Assembly: GCF_900115105.1 (NCBI RefSeq)
Contig: NZ_FOYP01000001.1
Span: 1,080,097-1,144,096 of the forward strand
Reading direction: 5' to 3'
Source: Yoonia tamlensis
Lineage (GTDB): Bacteria; Pseudomonadota; Alphaproteobacteria; Rhodobacterales; Rhodobacteraceae
DNA length: 64,000 nucleotides
Shown: positions 50,472-60,475 of the stretch, in pieces
How the letters are laid out: every line of letters begins with the position of its first letter
Numbering within the stretch: position 1 is the first letter of the stretch
Notes under the pieces: model-generated
Told to the model about the DNA's origin: nothing
Database searches by the model: none
Seen by the model: only the letters and a program-made list of their open reading frames with translations
Translations under genes and position numbers: made by a program

Positions 50472-51253
50472 TGGAACATATCGCGCATCATAAGGTCGGT
50501 CAGATCGACGTTTTCTGTTTGACCGATGGCGGCGCGGTATTTCCCACAGACGTGTTTCCCGGCGTGACGGATGCGCGGCGCGACAAGCTGCTGCTTGCAG
50601 CGGGACTTGGCGATTTGCAGACCGCATTCAACTGTTATGTGCTGCGGTTTGCGGATGGCAGGGTTACGCTGTTTGATACCGGATGCGGGGCCGCATTTGG
50701 CGCAAACGGCGGGCAGATGCACAATCTTTTAACGCAGCTTGATATCGCGCCCGAAGATGTTTCGCGGATCATCTTTAGCCATTTGCACAGCGATCATTGC
50801 GGCGGCGCGCTGCGTGATGGGACGCTGGTATTTCCCAATGCTGAAATCGTGCTGCACCGGCGCGAGGCCGCTTTTTGGGCTGGCCAAGACGCGATCGCTG
50901 CGCGTTTGCTGGATCTTGTGCCCGACGTGACCACGGTGCGCGGCGGTGATGATCTGGGGGACGGGCTGCGCATATGGTCATTGCCTGGACACACACCCGG
51001 GCATATCGGTTTGCGGATCGGTGATCTGGCGCTCGTCGGTGATATTGTGCATTCCGAAGCGTTGCAGCTTGCGGACCCGATGCTTTGCCCAATTTATGAT
51101 GAAGATGCAGTTAAGGCGACCCAAAGCCGCAAGATGGCGTTAAGCACGATCGTCGATGACGGGCTGGTCTGGTCCGGCTGCCATATGCTTGGCCCCGACA
51201 AATTTGCAAGGTTGCGCCGCTGGAACAACGGTTTTGAAAGAATAGCACAATGA
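50471..51253 (+). CDS. Metallo-beta-lactamase-fold hydrolase
   Basis: A 260-residue MBL-fold metallohydrolase. The zinc motif HxHxDH is SHLHSDHCGG (around residues 99-108); further ligands are in LPGHTPGHIGL and VGDIVHSE. The fold covers lactonases, glyoxalase II-like and RNA-processing enzymes; the length and DTGCGAAFG strand suggest the lactonase/AHL-like branch, not proven. Coupled at both ends: one-base overlap with guaB and ATGA overlap with rsmB. Confidence 0.88.
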
Positions 51254-52410
51254 CACCTGGGGCAAGGGTCGCTGCTGCGGCTATAATTCTGGATACGATC
51301 CGTGACGGGATGCCTGCAGAACAGGCGCTGACAACTTGGGCCCGTGGCAGCCGATTTGCCGGATCCAAAGACCGTGCGGCCCTGCGTGACCTTGTGTTTG
51401 ATGCACTGCGCGCGCGCCGGTCGTTGGGCGATGGTGACGGGCGCGCATTGATGATCCAGCTGGCACAGCGCGACGGCGGTGATCTTGACCAGCTGTTCAG
51501 TGGCGATGGCCATGCACCCGCGGTGATCTCGGTCGAAGAGCGCGCAGCCCTTGCAAACCCGCAGGCCCAAAGCCCCGCCCAAGCCTGCGATCTGCCAGAC
51601 TGGCTCTGGCCGTTGTGGGAACAAAGCCTTGGTGCTGCGGCCGTTGAAACCGCATTGGTGCAACAGCGGCGCGCGGATGTATTTTTGCGCGTTAACCAGC
51701 GGCGCACCACAGTGAATGCGGCCATTGGTGCGCTGAAAGAAGACCAGATAGAAGCCGCTCAACATCCTGAAATAAAAGGATGTTTACGGGTTATTGCCAA
51801 TCCGCGCCGGATCAAGAACGCGGCTGCATATCTGGATGGCAGGGTTGAACTGCAAGATGCGTCGTCGCAATTCGCCGTTAACCAATTGCAACTGCGCGCA
51901 GGCGCACGGGTGCTAGACTATTGTGCCGGTGGCGGTGGCAAGGCGCTTGCTATTGCAGACCAGTTCGACGCGCAGGTTTATGCACATGATATCAACCCGC
52001 AGCGGATGACCGACCTTGGAGTGCGTGCGGCGCGGGCAGGGGTGCAAGTGACCCAGATCGAAACCGCCGGACTGGCGCAAAACGACCCCTTTGATCTGGT
52101 GTTTTGCGACGCGCCCTGTTCGGGCAGCGGCACTTGGCGGCGCACGCCCGATGCAAAATGGCGACTGACACAGGCGCGGTTGGACGCGCTGCGGGAAATG
52201 CAGGCGCAGGTCATAGCTGCGGGCGCAAATCTGGTCGGTACGGGTGGGGCTTTGGTCTATGCGACCTGTTCGGTTCTTGCAGATGAAAACGACGCGATTG
52301 TCGACGCATTTTGTGCGCAGGACCCTGCGTGGAAAATCCGGGCGCGACATCAGCTTTTGCCTGGTGCGGATGGCGACGGGTTTTTTCTGTGCGTGCTAGA
52401 AAAGTTTTAG
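51250..52410 (+). CDS. rsmB: 16S rRNA (cytosine-C5)-methyltransferase, RsmB/RsmF family
   Basis: SAM-dependent m5C methyltransferase of 386 residues. SAM-binding VLDYCAGGGGKALAIAD, then the two catalytic Cys: the PC motif in DAPCSGSGTWRRTPD and the TC motif in YATCSVLADEND. The N-terminal region resembles the NusB/RsmB helical domain but is short. Assignment to RsmB (C967) rather than another Nol1/Nop2/Sun member is probable, not proven. Last gene of the guaB unit. Confidence 0.87.
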   Translation: MTPGARVAAAAIILDTIRDGMPAEQALTTWARGSRFAGSKDRAALRDLVFDALRARRSLGDGDGRALMIQLAQRDGGDLDQLFSGDGHAPAVISVEERAALANPQAQSPAQACDLPDWLWPLWEQSLGAAAVETALVQQRRADVFLRVNQRRTTVNAAIGALKEDQIEAAQHPEIKGCLRVIANPRRIKNAAAYLDGRVELQDASSQFAVNQLQLRAGARVLDYCAGGGGKALAIADQFDAQVYAHDINPQRMTDLGVRAARAGVQVTQIETAGLAQNDPFDLVFCDAPCSGSGTWRRTPDAKWRLTQARLDALREMQAQVIAAGANLVGTGGALVYATCSVLADENDAIVDAFCAQDPAWKIRARHQLLPGADGDGFFLCVLEKF

Positions 52411-52493
52411 CAACCTATAATTGCAATATTTCTCGCATCATGCCACGTTAGGAAGCGGTTAACCCTTTTACGGTAAACCCGACTTACGCAGGT

Positions 52494-54797
52494 ATGAGGT
52501 TGAGAGTGTTCAACGGGCAAGTCTCTGAAATTTTACGTATTTTTGGGACTGCCCCGCATTGGAAACGGGCGCTGATTTTTACGGTTTCCCTGCTTTTCCT
52601 GCTTGGATCAATCGTTGCGGAACAACTCGCGCTGCGTTTTGCGCTGGTTGTTCTGGGGGGCGGTTTTGGGTGTATTGCCTTGCTGCCCGTGGGGCAAAAG
52701 GCCCGCGTTATCCGGCAAATCACGTATGATCCGGATCATGCGTTCATCACGAATGCAGAAAATATTGTGCAATACTGCAACCCGATGGCGATCGGGCGGT
52801 TTGGCGACTGCACCGGACGCGATATCGAGACGGTTTTTGAAAACCTCATTGCGGATCCGTCGGCGTTGTTGGCGCGCATGCGCGCGACCGCGCGGTCCGA
52901 ATATTCGTGCAAAGAATATATCATGACCCGCCGTGCGCATTTCCGGCTGCGACTGACCCGATTTGCATCTGATCTTTTGCTTTGGCGTCTTGATGAACTG
53001 GGTGGAATCGACGCGCTCAAGGGTGAAGGGCTTGCTGTTCCGTTGCTAAGTGCCGGATCGGATGGCGTTATTTCCTACCAAAACAAGGCGTTTCGCGATC
53101 TTTACGGGGCCGCGGCAAATAGTCTGGGCGAACTGTTCGATCACAAGCCAATTGTGCAGGCCACGCCCACGGAAATGTCTACATTGACGGGGCGAACCAG
53201 GGTGATGGTGTCCGAAATTGCGGGGCATGCGGGACGGCGCGACATTGTTGTCATGCCTGCACCGCAAGAAAATCCGTCAACGCCCTCGATCGGCGTCGGT
53301 TGGGACGCGATTGAAGATCTTCCCGTGCCACTGCTGAAAATTGCACCAAGCGGTGATGTGCTTGCCGCCAACCGTGAGGCGCGGCTATTGCTGGGCATCG
53401 AAGGCGAGGTGCCGCAGCATATTGGTGAATTGCTTGACGGGCCGGGGCGGCCGATTGCTGATTGGCTGCGCGAGGCGGCAGAAGGGCGCGGGTCGCAGGT
53501 GTCGCAATTCTTGCGTGGGCGCGGCAAAATTCACGATACATTTGTGCAGGTTACGTTGAATATGGCCGCCACAGCACCTGATCCGCAGCTGATTGCCGTG
53601 CTCAATGATGTCACCGAGATAAAATCGCTGGAAGCGCAATTTGTGCAGGGCCAGAAAATGCAGGCGATTGGCCAGCTTGCCGGCGGGGTTGCGCACGATT
53701 TCAACAATCTGCTCACCGCGATATCGGGCCATTGCGATCTGCTGCTGTTGCGCCATGACGAAGGCGACCAAAATTATGGTGATCTGATCCAGATCCATCA
53801 AAATGCCAACCGCGCCGCTAGCCTTGTCGGGCAACTGCTGGCGTTTTCACGCAAACAAAACCTGCAACCCGAGGTCATAGACCTGCGCGACACGCTTTCG
53901 GATCTGACGCATTTGCTGAACCGGCTTGTCGGCGAAAAGGTGACGCTCTCATTGCATCATGACCCTGCTCTGGCGCGGATCAAGGCGGATAAACGCCAGC
54001 TAGAACAGGTGCTTATGAATCTCGTGGTTAATGCGCGCGACGCGATGCACGGGGCCGGTGAAATTCAGGTCGAAACCGAAAATCTGACCCTGACAGAGCC
54101 GATGGTCAAAGACCGTGCCATCGTGCCGCCCGGGGACTATGTGGTCGTGAAAGTGATTGATCACGGCCATGGCATTCCGCCTGAAAAGCTTCCTAAGATA
54201 TTTGAACCCTTTTACACGACCAAACGGACCGGCGAAGGTACGGGTCTGGGGCTTTCGACGGCATACGGGATCGTCAAACAGACGGGCGGCTATATTTTCG
54301 CCGACAGCGCGGTCGATAACGGCACAGAGTTTTCACTGCTGTTCCCGCGCTGTGACCCGCTGAGCGTGCCGCCCGTCATGCATCGGCCGCATGCGGCGCC
54401 ACTTTCGACGGATCCGGCAGATGGTGTGATTCTTTTGGTCGAAGACGAGGCGCCGGTGCGCGCCTTTGCCTCGCGCGCATTGCGGCTGCGGGGGTATTCC
54501 GTGCTCGAGGCGGACTGCGCCGAGGCCGCGCTTGATTTACTTTCGGACACAGAGCTGCGCGTTGATCTATTTGTGACCGACGTCATCATGCCGGGCATGG
54601 ACGGCCCGACATGGGTGCGCAAGGCATTGGAAACGCGCAAAAATACGCGCGTTGTTTTTGTGTCGGGCTACTCCGAAGACGCGTTCAGCGACGGTCAGCC
54701 ACCGATACCGAATTCCGTATTCTTGCCCAAACCGTTTTCACTAATTGCGCTGACCGAAACGGTCCAAACCCAGTTGGTCACGGCCGCGGCGGTCTAA
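52494..54797 (+). CDS. cckA: Hybrid sensor histidine kinase CckA
   Basis: Inner-membrane hybrid kinase of 767 residues that feeds phosphate through ChpT to CtrA in alphaproteobacteria. Two N-terminal membrane helices (about 22-65), then PAS-like sensor regions ([25 protein letters not shown]), the phospho-acceptor helix [14 protein letters not shown] (His near 400), an ATPase domain with [10 protein letters not shown] and [18 protein letters not shown], and a C-terminal receiver (from about 643) with phospho-Asp in [10 protein letters not shown]. In roseobacters CckA controls motility and gene transfer agent release. Ends 4 bp into glk. Confidence 0.95.
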   Translation: MRLRVFNGQVSEILRIFGTAPHWKRALIFTVSLLFLLGSIVAEQLALRFALVVLGGGFGCIALLPVGQKARVIRQITYDPDHAFITNAENIVQYCNPMAIGRFGDCTGRDIETVFENLIADPSALLARMRATARSEYSCKEYIMTRRAHFRLRLTRFASDLLLWRLDELGGIDALKGEGLAVPLLSAGSDGVISYQNKAFRDLYGAAANSLGELFDHKPIVQATPTEMSTLTGRTRVMVSEIAGHAGRRDIVVMPAPQENPSTPSIGVGWDAIEDLPVPLLKIAPSGDVLAANREARLLLGIEGEVPQHIGELLDGPGRPIADWLREAAEGRGSQVSQFLRGRGKIHDTFVQVTLNMAATAPDPQLIAVLNDVTEIKSLEAQFVQGQKMQAIGQLAGGVAHDFNNLLTAISGHCDLLLLRHDEGDQNYGDLIQIHQNANRAASLVGQLLAFSRKQNLQPEVIDLRDTLSDLTHLLNRLVGEKVTLSLHHDPALARIKADKRQLEQVLMNLVVNARDAMHGAGEIQVETENLTLTEPMVKDRAIVPPGDYVVVKVIDHGHGIPPEKLPKIFEPFYTTKRTGEGTGLGLSTAYGIVKQTGGYIFADSAVDNGTEFSLLFPRCDPLSVPPVMHRPHAAPLSTDPADGVILLVEDEAPVRAFASRALRLRGYSVLEADCAEAALDLLSDTELRVDLFVTDVIMPGMDGPTWVRKALETRKNTRVVFVSGYSEDAFSDGQPPIPNSVFLPKPFSLIALTETVQTQLVTAAAV

Positions 54798-55768
54798 TCG
54801 GGTTGCGCCAAACTTGCCAGATGCGCGGCGGATCCGGTCAGGGCGGCGTAATCGTCATGCACGACATAAACGCCAAAATTCCCCATGAATCCGGCAAAGC
54901 GGCCCTTGTCACGGAATGCATCCCCAAAGCCAAGCGCGCCCAGATGCCCCGAGATCGCCCGCGCAACACCGCCCACCAGATAGACCCCGCCAAAGGGCAG
55001 TTGGATCAACGAAAGATTGCCGCAAACCGTCCCGAGAACCCGGATGAACAATTGCACTGCCGCGCGCGCACGCGGATCGGTGCCATTGTCGCAATGTGCC
55101 ATGATATCCTTGGCCGAAAGCTCGCGCGGGTCACCCGCCTCGACGCCAAGGAATGCAAAGACGCGTTCCAGCCCTCGCCCCGAAAGAACATCTTCGACCG
55201 CAGGAAACCCATGCGCGTTTGAAACAAACTGACACAGGCGCAGCTCCATCTCGTTGCGGATCGGCAGGTTCGCGTGACCGCTTTCCGATGGCGGCACAAC
55301 CCGACCATGTTCCAGATCATAGACCGGTGCCGCGTTAAAGCCGGTACCAATGCCAACCACCAATTTGGCTGCATTATCAGGTGCTTGTGGACCTTCTAGT
55401 ACGGTTTGCACATGGCGCGGGTCCAGATGGCCGAGCGCATGGCCCTGCGCCTGCAAATCATTCAAAATCGCGACCGTTTGCGCGCCGGTTGCACGGATAA
55501 GTGTTTCGCGGTCAATGGTCCAATCAAGATTGGTCATCGTTGCCTGCCCGTCGCGCACGGGGCCCGCCACCGCCACGCAAGCCGCCATCGGGGTCGCGCC
55601 ATCTTGGTCCGCAATGTATTGGCGCAGTACCGTTTCAAGGCCGGGATATTTTTCGTTGCTATAGCGTTTGATGGAATCGGTCAGAATCTCGGTTCCGTTT
55701 GCCAGCGCAACGCGGGTATTGGTCCCACCGATATCGGCAACCAGCGAAAGAAATGGTGTCGTGGTCAT
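54794..55768 (-). CDS. glk: Glucokinase
   Basis: ATP-dependent phosphorylation of glucose, 324 residues. The N-terminal phosphate loop is LVADIGGTNTRVAL; the sugar-binding block ILNDLQAQGHAL contains the catalytic Asp; VVGIGTGFNAAPV and PSESGHANLP follow. The start has TTAGGAAAA upstream. It lies 8 bp after bglA in a lacI-bglA-glk operon, so glucose released from beta-glucosides is phosphorylated at once and passes to Zwf or Pgi. Confidence 0.95.
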   Translation of the reverse strand: MTTTPFLSLVADIGGTNTRVALANGTEILTDSIKRYSNEKYPGLETVLRQYIADQDGATPMAACVAVAGPVRDGQATMTNLDWTIDRETLIRATGAQTVAILNDLQAQGHALGHLDPRHVQTVLEGPQAPDNAAKLVVGIGTGFNAAPVYDLEHGRVVPPSESGHANLPIRNEMELRLCQFVSNAHGFPAVEDVLSGRGLERVFAFLGVEAGDPRELSAKDIMAHCDNGTDPRARAAVQLFIRVLGTVCGNLSLIQLPFGGVYLVGGVARAISGHLGALGFGDAFRDKGRFAGFMGNFGVYVVHDDYAALTGSAAHLASLAQPD

Positions 55769-55776
55769 TGGTTTTC

Positions 55777-57099
55777 CTAACGTGCAATTGCGGCTTTGAG
55801 CGCGTGGTAAGATGCTTTTGGCGTCCGCTTGAGGCTATCAAAGTCGACATGCACCATGCCAAAGCGTTTTTCATAGCCGAACGCCCATTCATAATTATCC
55901 AGAAGCGACCAGTAAAAGAAGCCTTTCACATTGGCGCCAGCGTCAATGGCATGTTTGGCCGCCATAATGTGATCCGACACATATTGCATCCGCACAGGGT
56001 CATAAACCGCGCCGTTTTCCACGTGATCATCCCACGCCATGCCATTTTCGGTAACATAGATCGGCATATCCCCGACATAGTCGCGGGCCATACGGATCAG
56101 GATATTCTTGAGCCCTTCAGGGTAAATTTCCCAGCCCATTTGGGTCACGTCCAATGTGGTTTCGGCGGCTTTCAGGCTTGGCCAGGGGATTGTCGGATCG
56201 GGCAGGATTTCGTGGCGGGTGTAATAATTCACGCCTAGCCAGTCCATTTTCTGACTGATCTGCGCCATGTCATCCTGCCAGCCAGCGGGCATATGGTCGC
56301 CGAACCCGTCCAGCACCTCTTGGGGGTAGGTGCCTTTGGTCGCGGCTTCGATAAACCAGCGGTTATAGATCGCGTCTTGCAATCTGGCCGCGGCAATTGT
56401 TTCGGGGGCGTCATTTGCGGGCGGGCTATGTTCGAAATTCAGCACAATGCCGCAGTTTTTCATACCCTTGGCACGTAGCCGCGTCATGGCTTCGCCATGG
56501 GCGAGCATGATGTGGTGCATGGCGCGCGCAGTGGCGCGGATGTCGCGCAAACCCGGTGCGTGGGCGCCGATGAAATGCGACAGGAACGACACGCACCAAG
56601 GTTCATTGATCGTCGCAATCGCGGCCATGCGGTCACCGATTTTATCAGTAATAGCATCGGTGTAATCGCCAAAATATTTGGTCGTGTCGCGGTTGGTCCA
56701 GCCGCCCTTGTCAGCCAATGCTGATGGAAGTTCCCAGTGGTAAAGCGTCTGGTATGGTTTCAAACCGCGTTCCAAAATCGCATCGGTCAGACGGTCATAA
56801 AAATCAAGCCCTTCGGGGTTCACGGTGCGCCCGTCGGGCATCACCCGCGCCCAAGAGGTGGAAAACCGGTAGGCATCCATGCCCGCATCCTTGAGCAGAT
56901 CGAGATCTTCGGGGAAGCGGTGGTAATGGTCACAGGCCAGCGCGCCATCTTCGGCGCGGATCACATTGCCCGGAGTTGCGGCAAAAGTATCCCAATGGGT
57001 GGGTCCGGCACCGCCGAACTTGTGACCCTCAATCTGATAGGCGGCAGTTGCTGCGCCAAACAAAAAATCTTGTGGGAAATCAGAACGTTTAAAGTCCAT
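55777..57099 (-). CDS. Glycoside hydrolase family 1 beta-glucosidase
   Basis: Cytosolic beta-glucosidase of 440 residues. The ATG at 57099 (MDFKRSDFPQDFLFGAATAAYQIEG) has AAAGG six bases upstream; the ATG two codons earlier is too close to that site. Catalytic acid/base in TINEPW and nucleophile in YVTENGMAWDD are the GH1 pair, and YWSLLDNYEWAFGY near the C terminus forms the sugar subsites. No signal peptide, so substrate must be imported; no transporter is in the window. Confidence 0.95.
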   Translation of the reverse strand: MDFKRSDFPQDFLFGAATAAYQIEGHKFGGAGPTHWDTFAATPGNVIRAEDGALACDHYHRFPEDLDLLKDAGMDAYRFSTSWARVMPDGRTVNPEGLDFYDRLTDAILERGLKPYQTLYHWELPSALADKGGWTNRDTTKYFGDYTDAITDKIGDRMAAIATINEPWCVSFLSHFIGAHAPGLRDIRATARAMHHIMLAHGEAMTRLRAKGMKNCGIVLNFEHSPPANDAPETIAAARLQDAIYNRWFIEAATKGTYPQEVLDGFGDHMPAGWQDDMAQISQKMDWLGVNYYTRHEILPDPTIPWPSLKAAETTLDVTQMGWEIYPEGLKNILIRMARDYVGDMPIYVTENGMAWDDHVENGAVYDPVRMQYVSDHIMAAKHAIDAGANVKGFFYWSLLDNYEWAFGYEKRFGMVHVDFDSLKRTPKASYHALKAAIAR

Positions 57100-58132
57100 G
57101 TTCATCCTTTCGCGGGGCCGGCCCCGTTGAGTGTCCGACCACAAATGCGCAGTCCAGTATGGTTTGTTGTGGTGCGGAGTTGGGGTGCTTGATAGCGTGC
57201 AAAAGGCTTTGCGCCAGTTGCCGCCCCGCGCTGCGCACACAAGAACGCACCGCTGTGAAAATTGGGGTATCCCCGCCGTTTTGCAGATAGGGCAGCATAT
57301 CGTCATGGGTGACGACCGAAACGTCTTTGCCCATCACCAGCCCACGTTCTTCAATCGCGCGGCGAACGCCAAGTGCGGTGATCAGTGAGGCGCATAAAAA
57401 CGCGGTAGGGGGCATTTTCGCCCCCAGCAGATGGCGCGCGCAATTATAGCCATTCGTTTCGGTCATTTCGGCTGTATGCATCAAAGCGGGATCAATCCCG
57501 ATCCCGTGCGCGTGCAGCGCGGCCTCGTAACCCTTTCGCCGACGCTGTGCAAAATCCATCACCTCAAGCCCGTTCAAAAGCGCAATGCGCCGATGCCCAA
57601 GCGCAACCAGATAGCCGGTCGCCTGCGCAAACGCGTCATGGTTGTTCACGTCTAAATAGGTATAGGGACGATCATATCGGGAAACACGGCCATGCACCGC
57701 AAAGGGCAGGCCGATGTCGGTCAAAAGCGCGGGACGCGCATCGTCAAAACGCGGGCCGTGAACGATGACACCATCGACGGCGCGGCGCTGTTTGAGCCGG
57801 CGATAGGTCTCGTGCTCGTTTGTTTTATCAACAATCGACAGGATCATTTCATAGCCGTTTTGCGCATATGTTTCGCCTGCACCTGCAATGAAATCCCCGA
57901 AAACCGGATTCACCATATCATGTTGGTCGGACATGGGGATCACATGGCCAATGGCCAGCGCGCGACCGGTCGCCAGGCCTCTGGCGCGTGAACTGGGGTG
58001 GTAATTGTATTTTCTGGCAGCCGCCTCGACACGGTGACGGGTTGCTTTGCTCACCTCCGGATAGCCGTTCAGCGCGCGGCTGACGGTGGTTTGGCTCAGG
58101 CCAAGCGTAGCAGAGAGTTGTTTGAGATTCAT
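57089..58132 (-). CDS. LacI-family transcriptional regulator
   Basis: A 347-residue repressor with an N-terminal helix-turn-helix (LKQLSATLGLSQTTVSRALNGYPEVS) and hinge helix (SSRARGLATGRA), then a periplasmic-binding-protein-like domain (about 60-335). The ligand is probably a glucose-type sugar, judging from the downstream bglA and glk. Overlaps bglA by 11 bp. Its operator is not obvious upstream of itself; the CG-centred palindrome before zwf (37867-37880) is a possible distal target. Confidence 0.93.
   Translation of the reverse strand: MNLKQLSATLGLSQTTVSRALNGYPEVSKATRHRVEAAARKYNYHPSSRARGLATGRALAIGHVIPMSDQHDMVNPVFGDFIAGAGETYAQNGYEMILSIVDKTNEHETYRRLKQRRAVDGVIVHGPRFDDARPALLTDIGLPFAVHGRVSRYDRPYTYLDVNNHDAFAQATGYLVALGHRRIALLNGLEVMDFAQRRRKGYEAALHAHGIGIDPALMHTAEMTETNGYNCARHLLGAKMPPTAFLCASLITALGVRRAIEERGLVMGKDVSVVTHDDMLPYLQNGGDTPIFTAVRSCVRSAGRQLAQSLLHAIKHPNSAPQQTILDCAFVVGHSTGPAPRKDEHGL
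57113..57126 (-). repeat. Perfect palindrome just before bglA
   Basis: CGGGGCCGGCCCCG lies inside the 3' end of lacI and immediately upstream of the bglA ribosome-binding site. In RNA it would form a short GC hairpin with a 4-nt centre. It could separate lacI and bglA expression. It is also coding, so it may be incidental. Confidence 0.4.
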
Positions 58133-58449
58133 GTGGCTTCGAAATCGCGGCGCTGCGGGGCCTGCTTGGCAGTGTTAAGCCCGAAAATTGGGGCGGGAAT
58201 GTCGACGTAATCGTTTCAGTAACGGGCATTGTGTCAAATTCCAAGACATTTTTATGCCATGGGCATTGATCCTATCAATTCCGGATCGACCGATTGCAAT
58301 GAAGGCCAAAGCGCTTTGGGCAATAGATGCACTGCGTGATCAAATTGGTGCCGCGCAAAACGCCCGGGTACGGAAAATAGTGTTCACAGCGATGTGCAGC
58401 GTCAAAGTCTCACATGAGACTTTGACCCAAATTCTATTCTAGAATTTGC
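58133..58449. other. Intergenic region upstream of lacI with paired hairpins
   Basis: 317 bp between lacI and the pterin-binding methyltransferase gene. The half next to lacI should carry the lacI-bglA-glk promoter, but I find no convincing operator; TGAAACGATTAC on the minus strand near 58207-58218 is a weak LacI-like candidate. The other end holds two adjacent perfect inverted repeats (58401-58426 and 58428-58448). No gene is supported. Confidence 0.5.
58401..58448 (-). terminator. Two tandem perfect hairpins after the methyltransferase gene
   Basis: Arms GTCAAAGTCTCA (58401-58412) and TGAGACTTTGAC (58415-58426) form a 12-bp stem. Immediately beside it CAAATTCTA (58428-58436) and TAGAATTTG (58440-58448) form a 9-bp stem. 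Transcription of the methyltransferase operon (minus strand) would meet both right after its stop codon. No T-run, so it is either a two-step terminator or a stabilising 3' end. Confidence 0.6.
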
Positions 58450-59517
58450 CTACCCGCGACGGCGGCGTCCTGTACGCGCGCGCCCTTGACCTTCTTTGAC
58501 GGGTGCGCGGTTGAACTTGATCCAATCGCCGCCCGAAGGGTCGTTGTTTGTCAGGAAGTTGGCCGCGCGAATAGCCGCCATCTCGGATCCGGCTTTTGCC
58601 TGCGTCGATCCCATACCCAGCAGGGTGACAAAAACCTCGTCATCGATATCTTCGGGCAGAATTATTCCTGCCGCAGCCAATTCGGCCTTCTTTTCCGCGA
58701 TCTTTTGCGGTCCGACGGGCAGGCTGATCGGGTTCATAATCGCAGAGGTCATGCCAGAAGCGATTGCCATCGGCAGGAATGCGTTATTGATGCCGTGCCG
58801 GTTTGGCAGGCCAAAGCTGATATTGGACGCGCCGCAGGTTGTGTTTACACCCAGTTCGTCTCGCAGACGCCGCACCAGCGTAAACACCTGCAATCCTGCC
58901 GTGGCCATCGCGCCAATTGGCATGACCAGCGGATCAACCACGATGTCATGCGCAGGGATGCCAAAATCGGCGGCACGTTCCACGATCTTTTTTGCCACTG
59001 CGAAACGTACATCGGGATCTTCGGAAATGCCGGTGTCATCGTTGGAAATAGCCACAACGGGAACATTATATTTTTTCACCAATGGCAGCACCAGCTCGAG
59101 CCGTTCTTCTTCGCCGGTGACAGAATTCAAAAGTGGCCGCCCTTCGGCAGCGGCAAGACCGTTTTCTAGCGCACCAGGCACAGAGCTGTCGATACAAAGC
59201 GGAATATCAACAACCTTTTGCACCCTTTCGATCAGTTCTTTCATCAGTGGCGGTTCGACAAAGTTATTGTCGGCATAGCGCGGGTCTTCGGCCATTTTGT
59301 TGGAAAACACAGCGCCTGAATTGACGTCCAGAATGTTGGCGCCAGCCGCAGCTTGGGCAATTGCATCGGCTTCCACACGGCTGAAATCGCCCCTTTCCAG
59401 TTCGGCGGCCAGAATCTTGCGCCCCGTCGGGTTAATCCGTTCGCCGATCACGCAAAAGGGTTGGTCGAACCCGATGATGGCTGTTTTTGTTTTTGATTCA
59501 ACAATCGTGCGGGTCAT
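58450..59517 (-). CDS. Methyltetrahydrofolate:corrinoid methyltransferase (pterin-binding subunit)
   Basis: A 355-residue TIM-barrel protein of the pterin-binding (DHPS/MetH-middle-domain) family. FCVIGERINPTGRKI, AAGANILDVNSGAVF, and DIVVDPLVMPIGA are pterin-site blocks; GASNISFGLPNR is another MetH-like signature. In roseobacters this is one part of a split methionine synthase. The ATG at 59517 overlaps the metF stop (ATGA). The C terminus ends in a basic tail (GRARTGRRRRG). The hairpin pair follows directly. Confidence 0.9.
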   Translation of the reverse strand: MTRTIVESKTKTAIIGFDQPFCVIGERINPTGRKILAAELERGDFSRVEADAIAQAAAGANILDVNSGAVFSNKMAEDPRYADNNFVEPPLMKELIERVQKVVDIPLCIDSSVPGALENGLAAAEGRPLLNSVTGEEERLELVLPLVKKYNVPVVAISNDDTGISEDPDVRFAVAKKIVERAADFGIPAHDIVVDPLVMPIGAMATAGLQVFTLVRRLRDELGVNTTCGASNISFGLPNRHGINNAFLPMAIASGMTSAIMNPISLPVGPQKIAEKKAELAAAGIILPEDIDDEVFVTLLGMGSTQAKAGSEMAAIRAANFLTNNDPSGGDWIKFNRAPVKEGQGRARTGRRRRG

Positions 59518-60446
59518 TGGTATTCCTTGGTCAAATAGGCAGGGGCCGCGGCTTCGCCCCCGTTCTGGATTGCCCACTGCGCATTTGCCTTGATCCCGCC
59601 AAGCGGAAAGAAATGCACATTGGTGATGTTAAAGTCCGGCTGCGCTGCTTTATGGGCGGCAAGTTCGGTCAGCACATCGGTCGGCTCATAAGGCAAAAGC
59701 AGCTTTGTCACGTCCATCGCCCGTTTTTGGAGAACCTTTAGCGACGGCCCCACGCCGCATGCAATGGCAAATTTGATCAGGGTTTGCAACTTGGCAGGTC
59801 CCGCGATCCCGATATGAACCGGAATTGTGATCCCTGCGTCGCGTAACGCATCCGCCCAAGCGATAATCGGCGCGGCCTCAAAGGCAAATTGCGTGGCCAG
59901 CGCCATTTTGGCGTCAGAGGTTTCAGAGAAACGCTGTTTCCAGCGCAGTGCTTCCATGACGTTTTTGTCAGAGCCGTCTTTGTCGATGTCGCGATTGCCC
60001 TCGGGGTGGCCCGCGACATGCAAACGTTTGAAGTCACGGAACAAACCGGTTTCCAAAAGCTGCATCGCGCTATGAAAATCGCCATGGGGGGTGGCAATGC
60101 CGCCTGCCAGCAAGAGCGCCTGATCAACGCCCGCTTCGCCACTATAGCGCGCGATCCAATCGGCCAGCATTGCCTGATCGGCGATAATGCGCGCCGGAAA
60201 ATGTGGCATGACGGCAAAGCCGTCACGGCTAAGCCGTTTGGCTGTCGCGACCATGTCCGCGATCGGGGTGCCGTCGATATGGGCGACGTAGACGCGTGTG
60301 CCGGCGGGCAGCAACTCTTTGAAGTCTTCGACCTTTTCGGCAGTGCGCGGCATGACCTCGATCGAATAATCTTGCAAGAACGCGGCAAGCTCCGGGTTCG
60401 TTTCGGGCAGCGGGTCTTTGCGTTTCATGAAAGGCAGCAGCGACAT
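59514..60446 (-). CDS. metF: Methylenetetrahydrofolate reductase-type protein
   Basis: A 310-residue flavoprotein of the MetF barrel family, reducing 5,10-methylene- to 5-methyltetrahydrofolate. The start ATG at 60446 has GGAG upstream. Visible: IEVMPRTAEK at the N terminus (EVMP, the active-site Glu region), VMPHFPARII, LLLAGGIATPHGDF, HVAGHPEGN, TQFAFEAAPI and VHIGIAGPAKL. It is a divergent MetF, as is usual in Rhodobacterales. It donates methyl-THF to the coupled downstream gene product. Confidence 0.88.
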   Translation of the reverse strand: MSLLPFMKRKDPLPETNPELAAFLQDYSIEVMPRTAEKVEDFKELLPAGTRVYVAHIDGTPIADMVATAKRLSRDGFAVMPHFPARIIADQAMLADWIARYSGEAGVDQALLLAGGIATPHGDFHSAMQLLETGLFRDFKRLHVAGHPEGNRDIDKDGSDKNVMEALRWKQRFSETSDAKMALATQFAFEAAPIIAWADALRDAGITIPVHIGIAGPAKLQTLIKFAIACGVGPSLKVLQKRAMDVTKLLLPYEPTDVLTELAAHKAAQPDFNITNVHFFPLGGIKANAQWAIQNGGEAAAPAYLTKEYQ

Positions 60447-60475
60447 GATGGTCTCCGATATGCGCAAAAGGGTGA

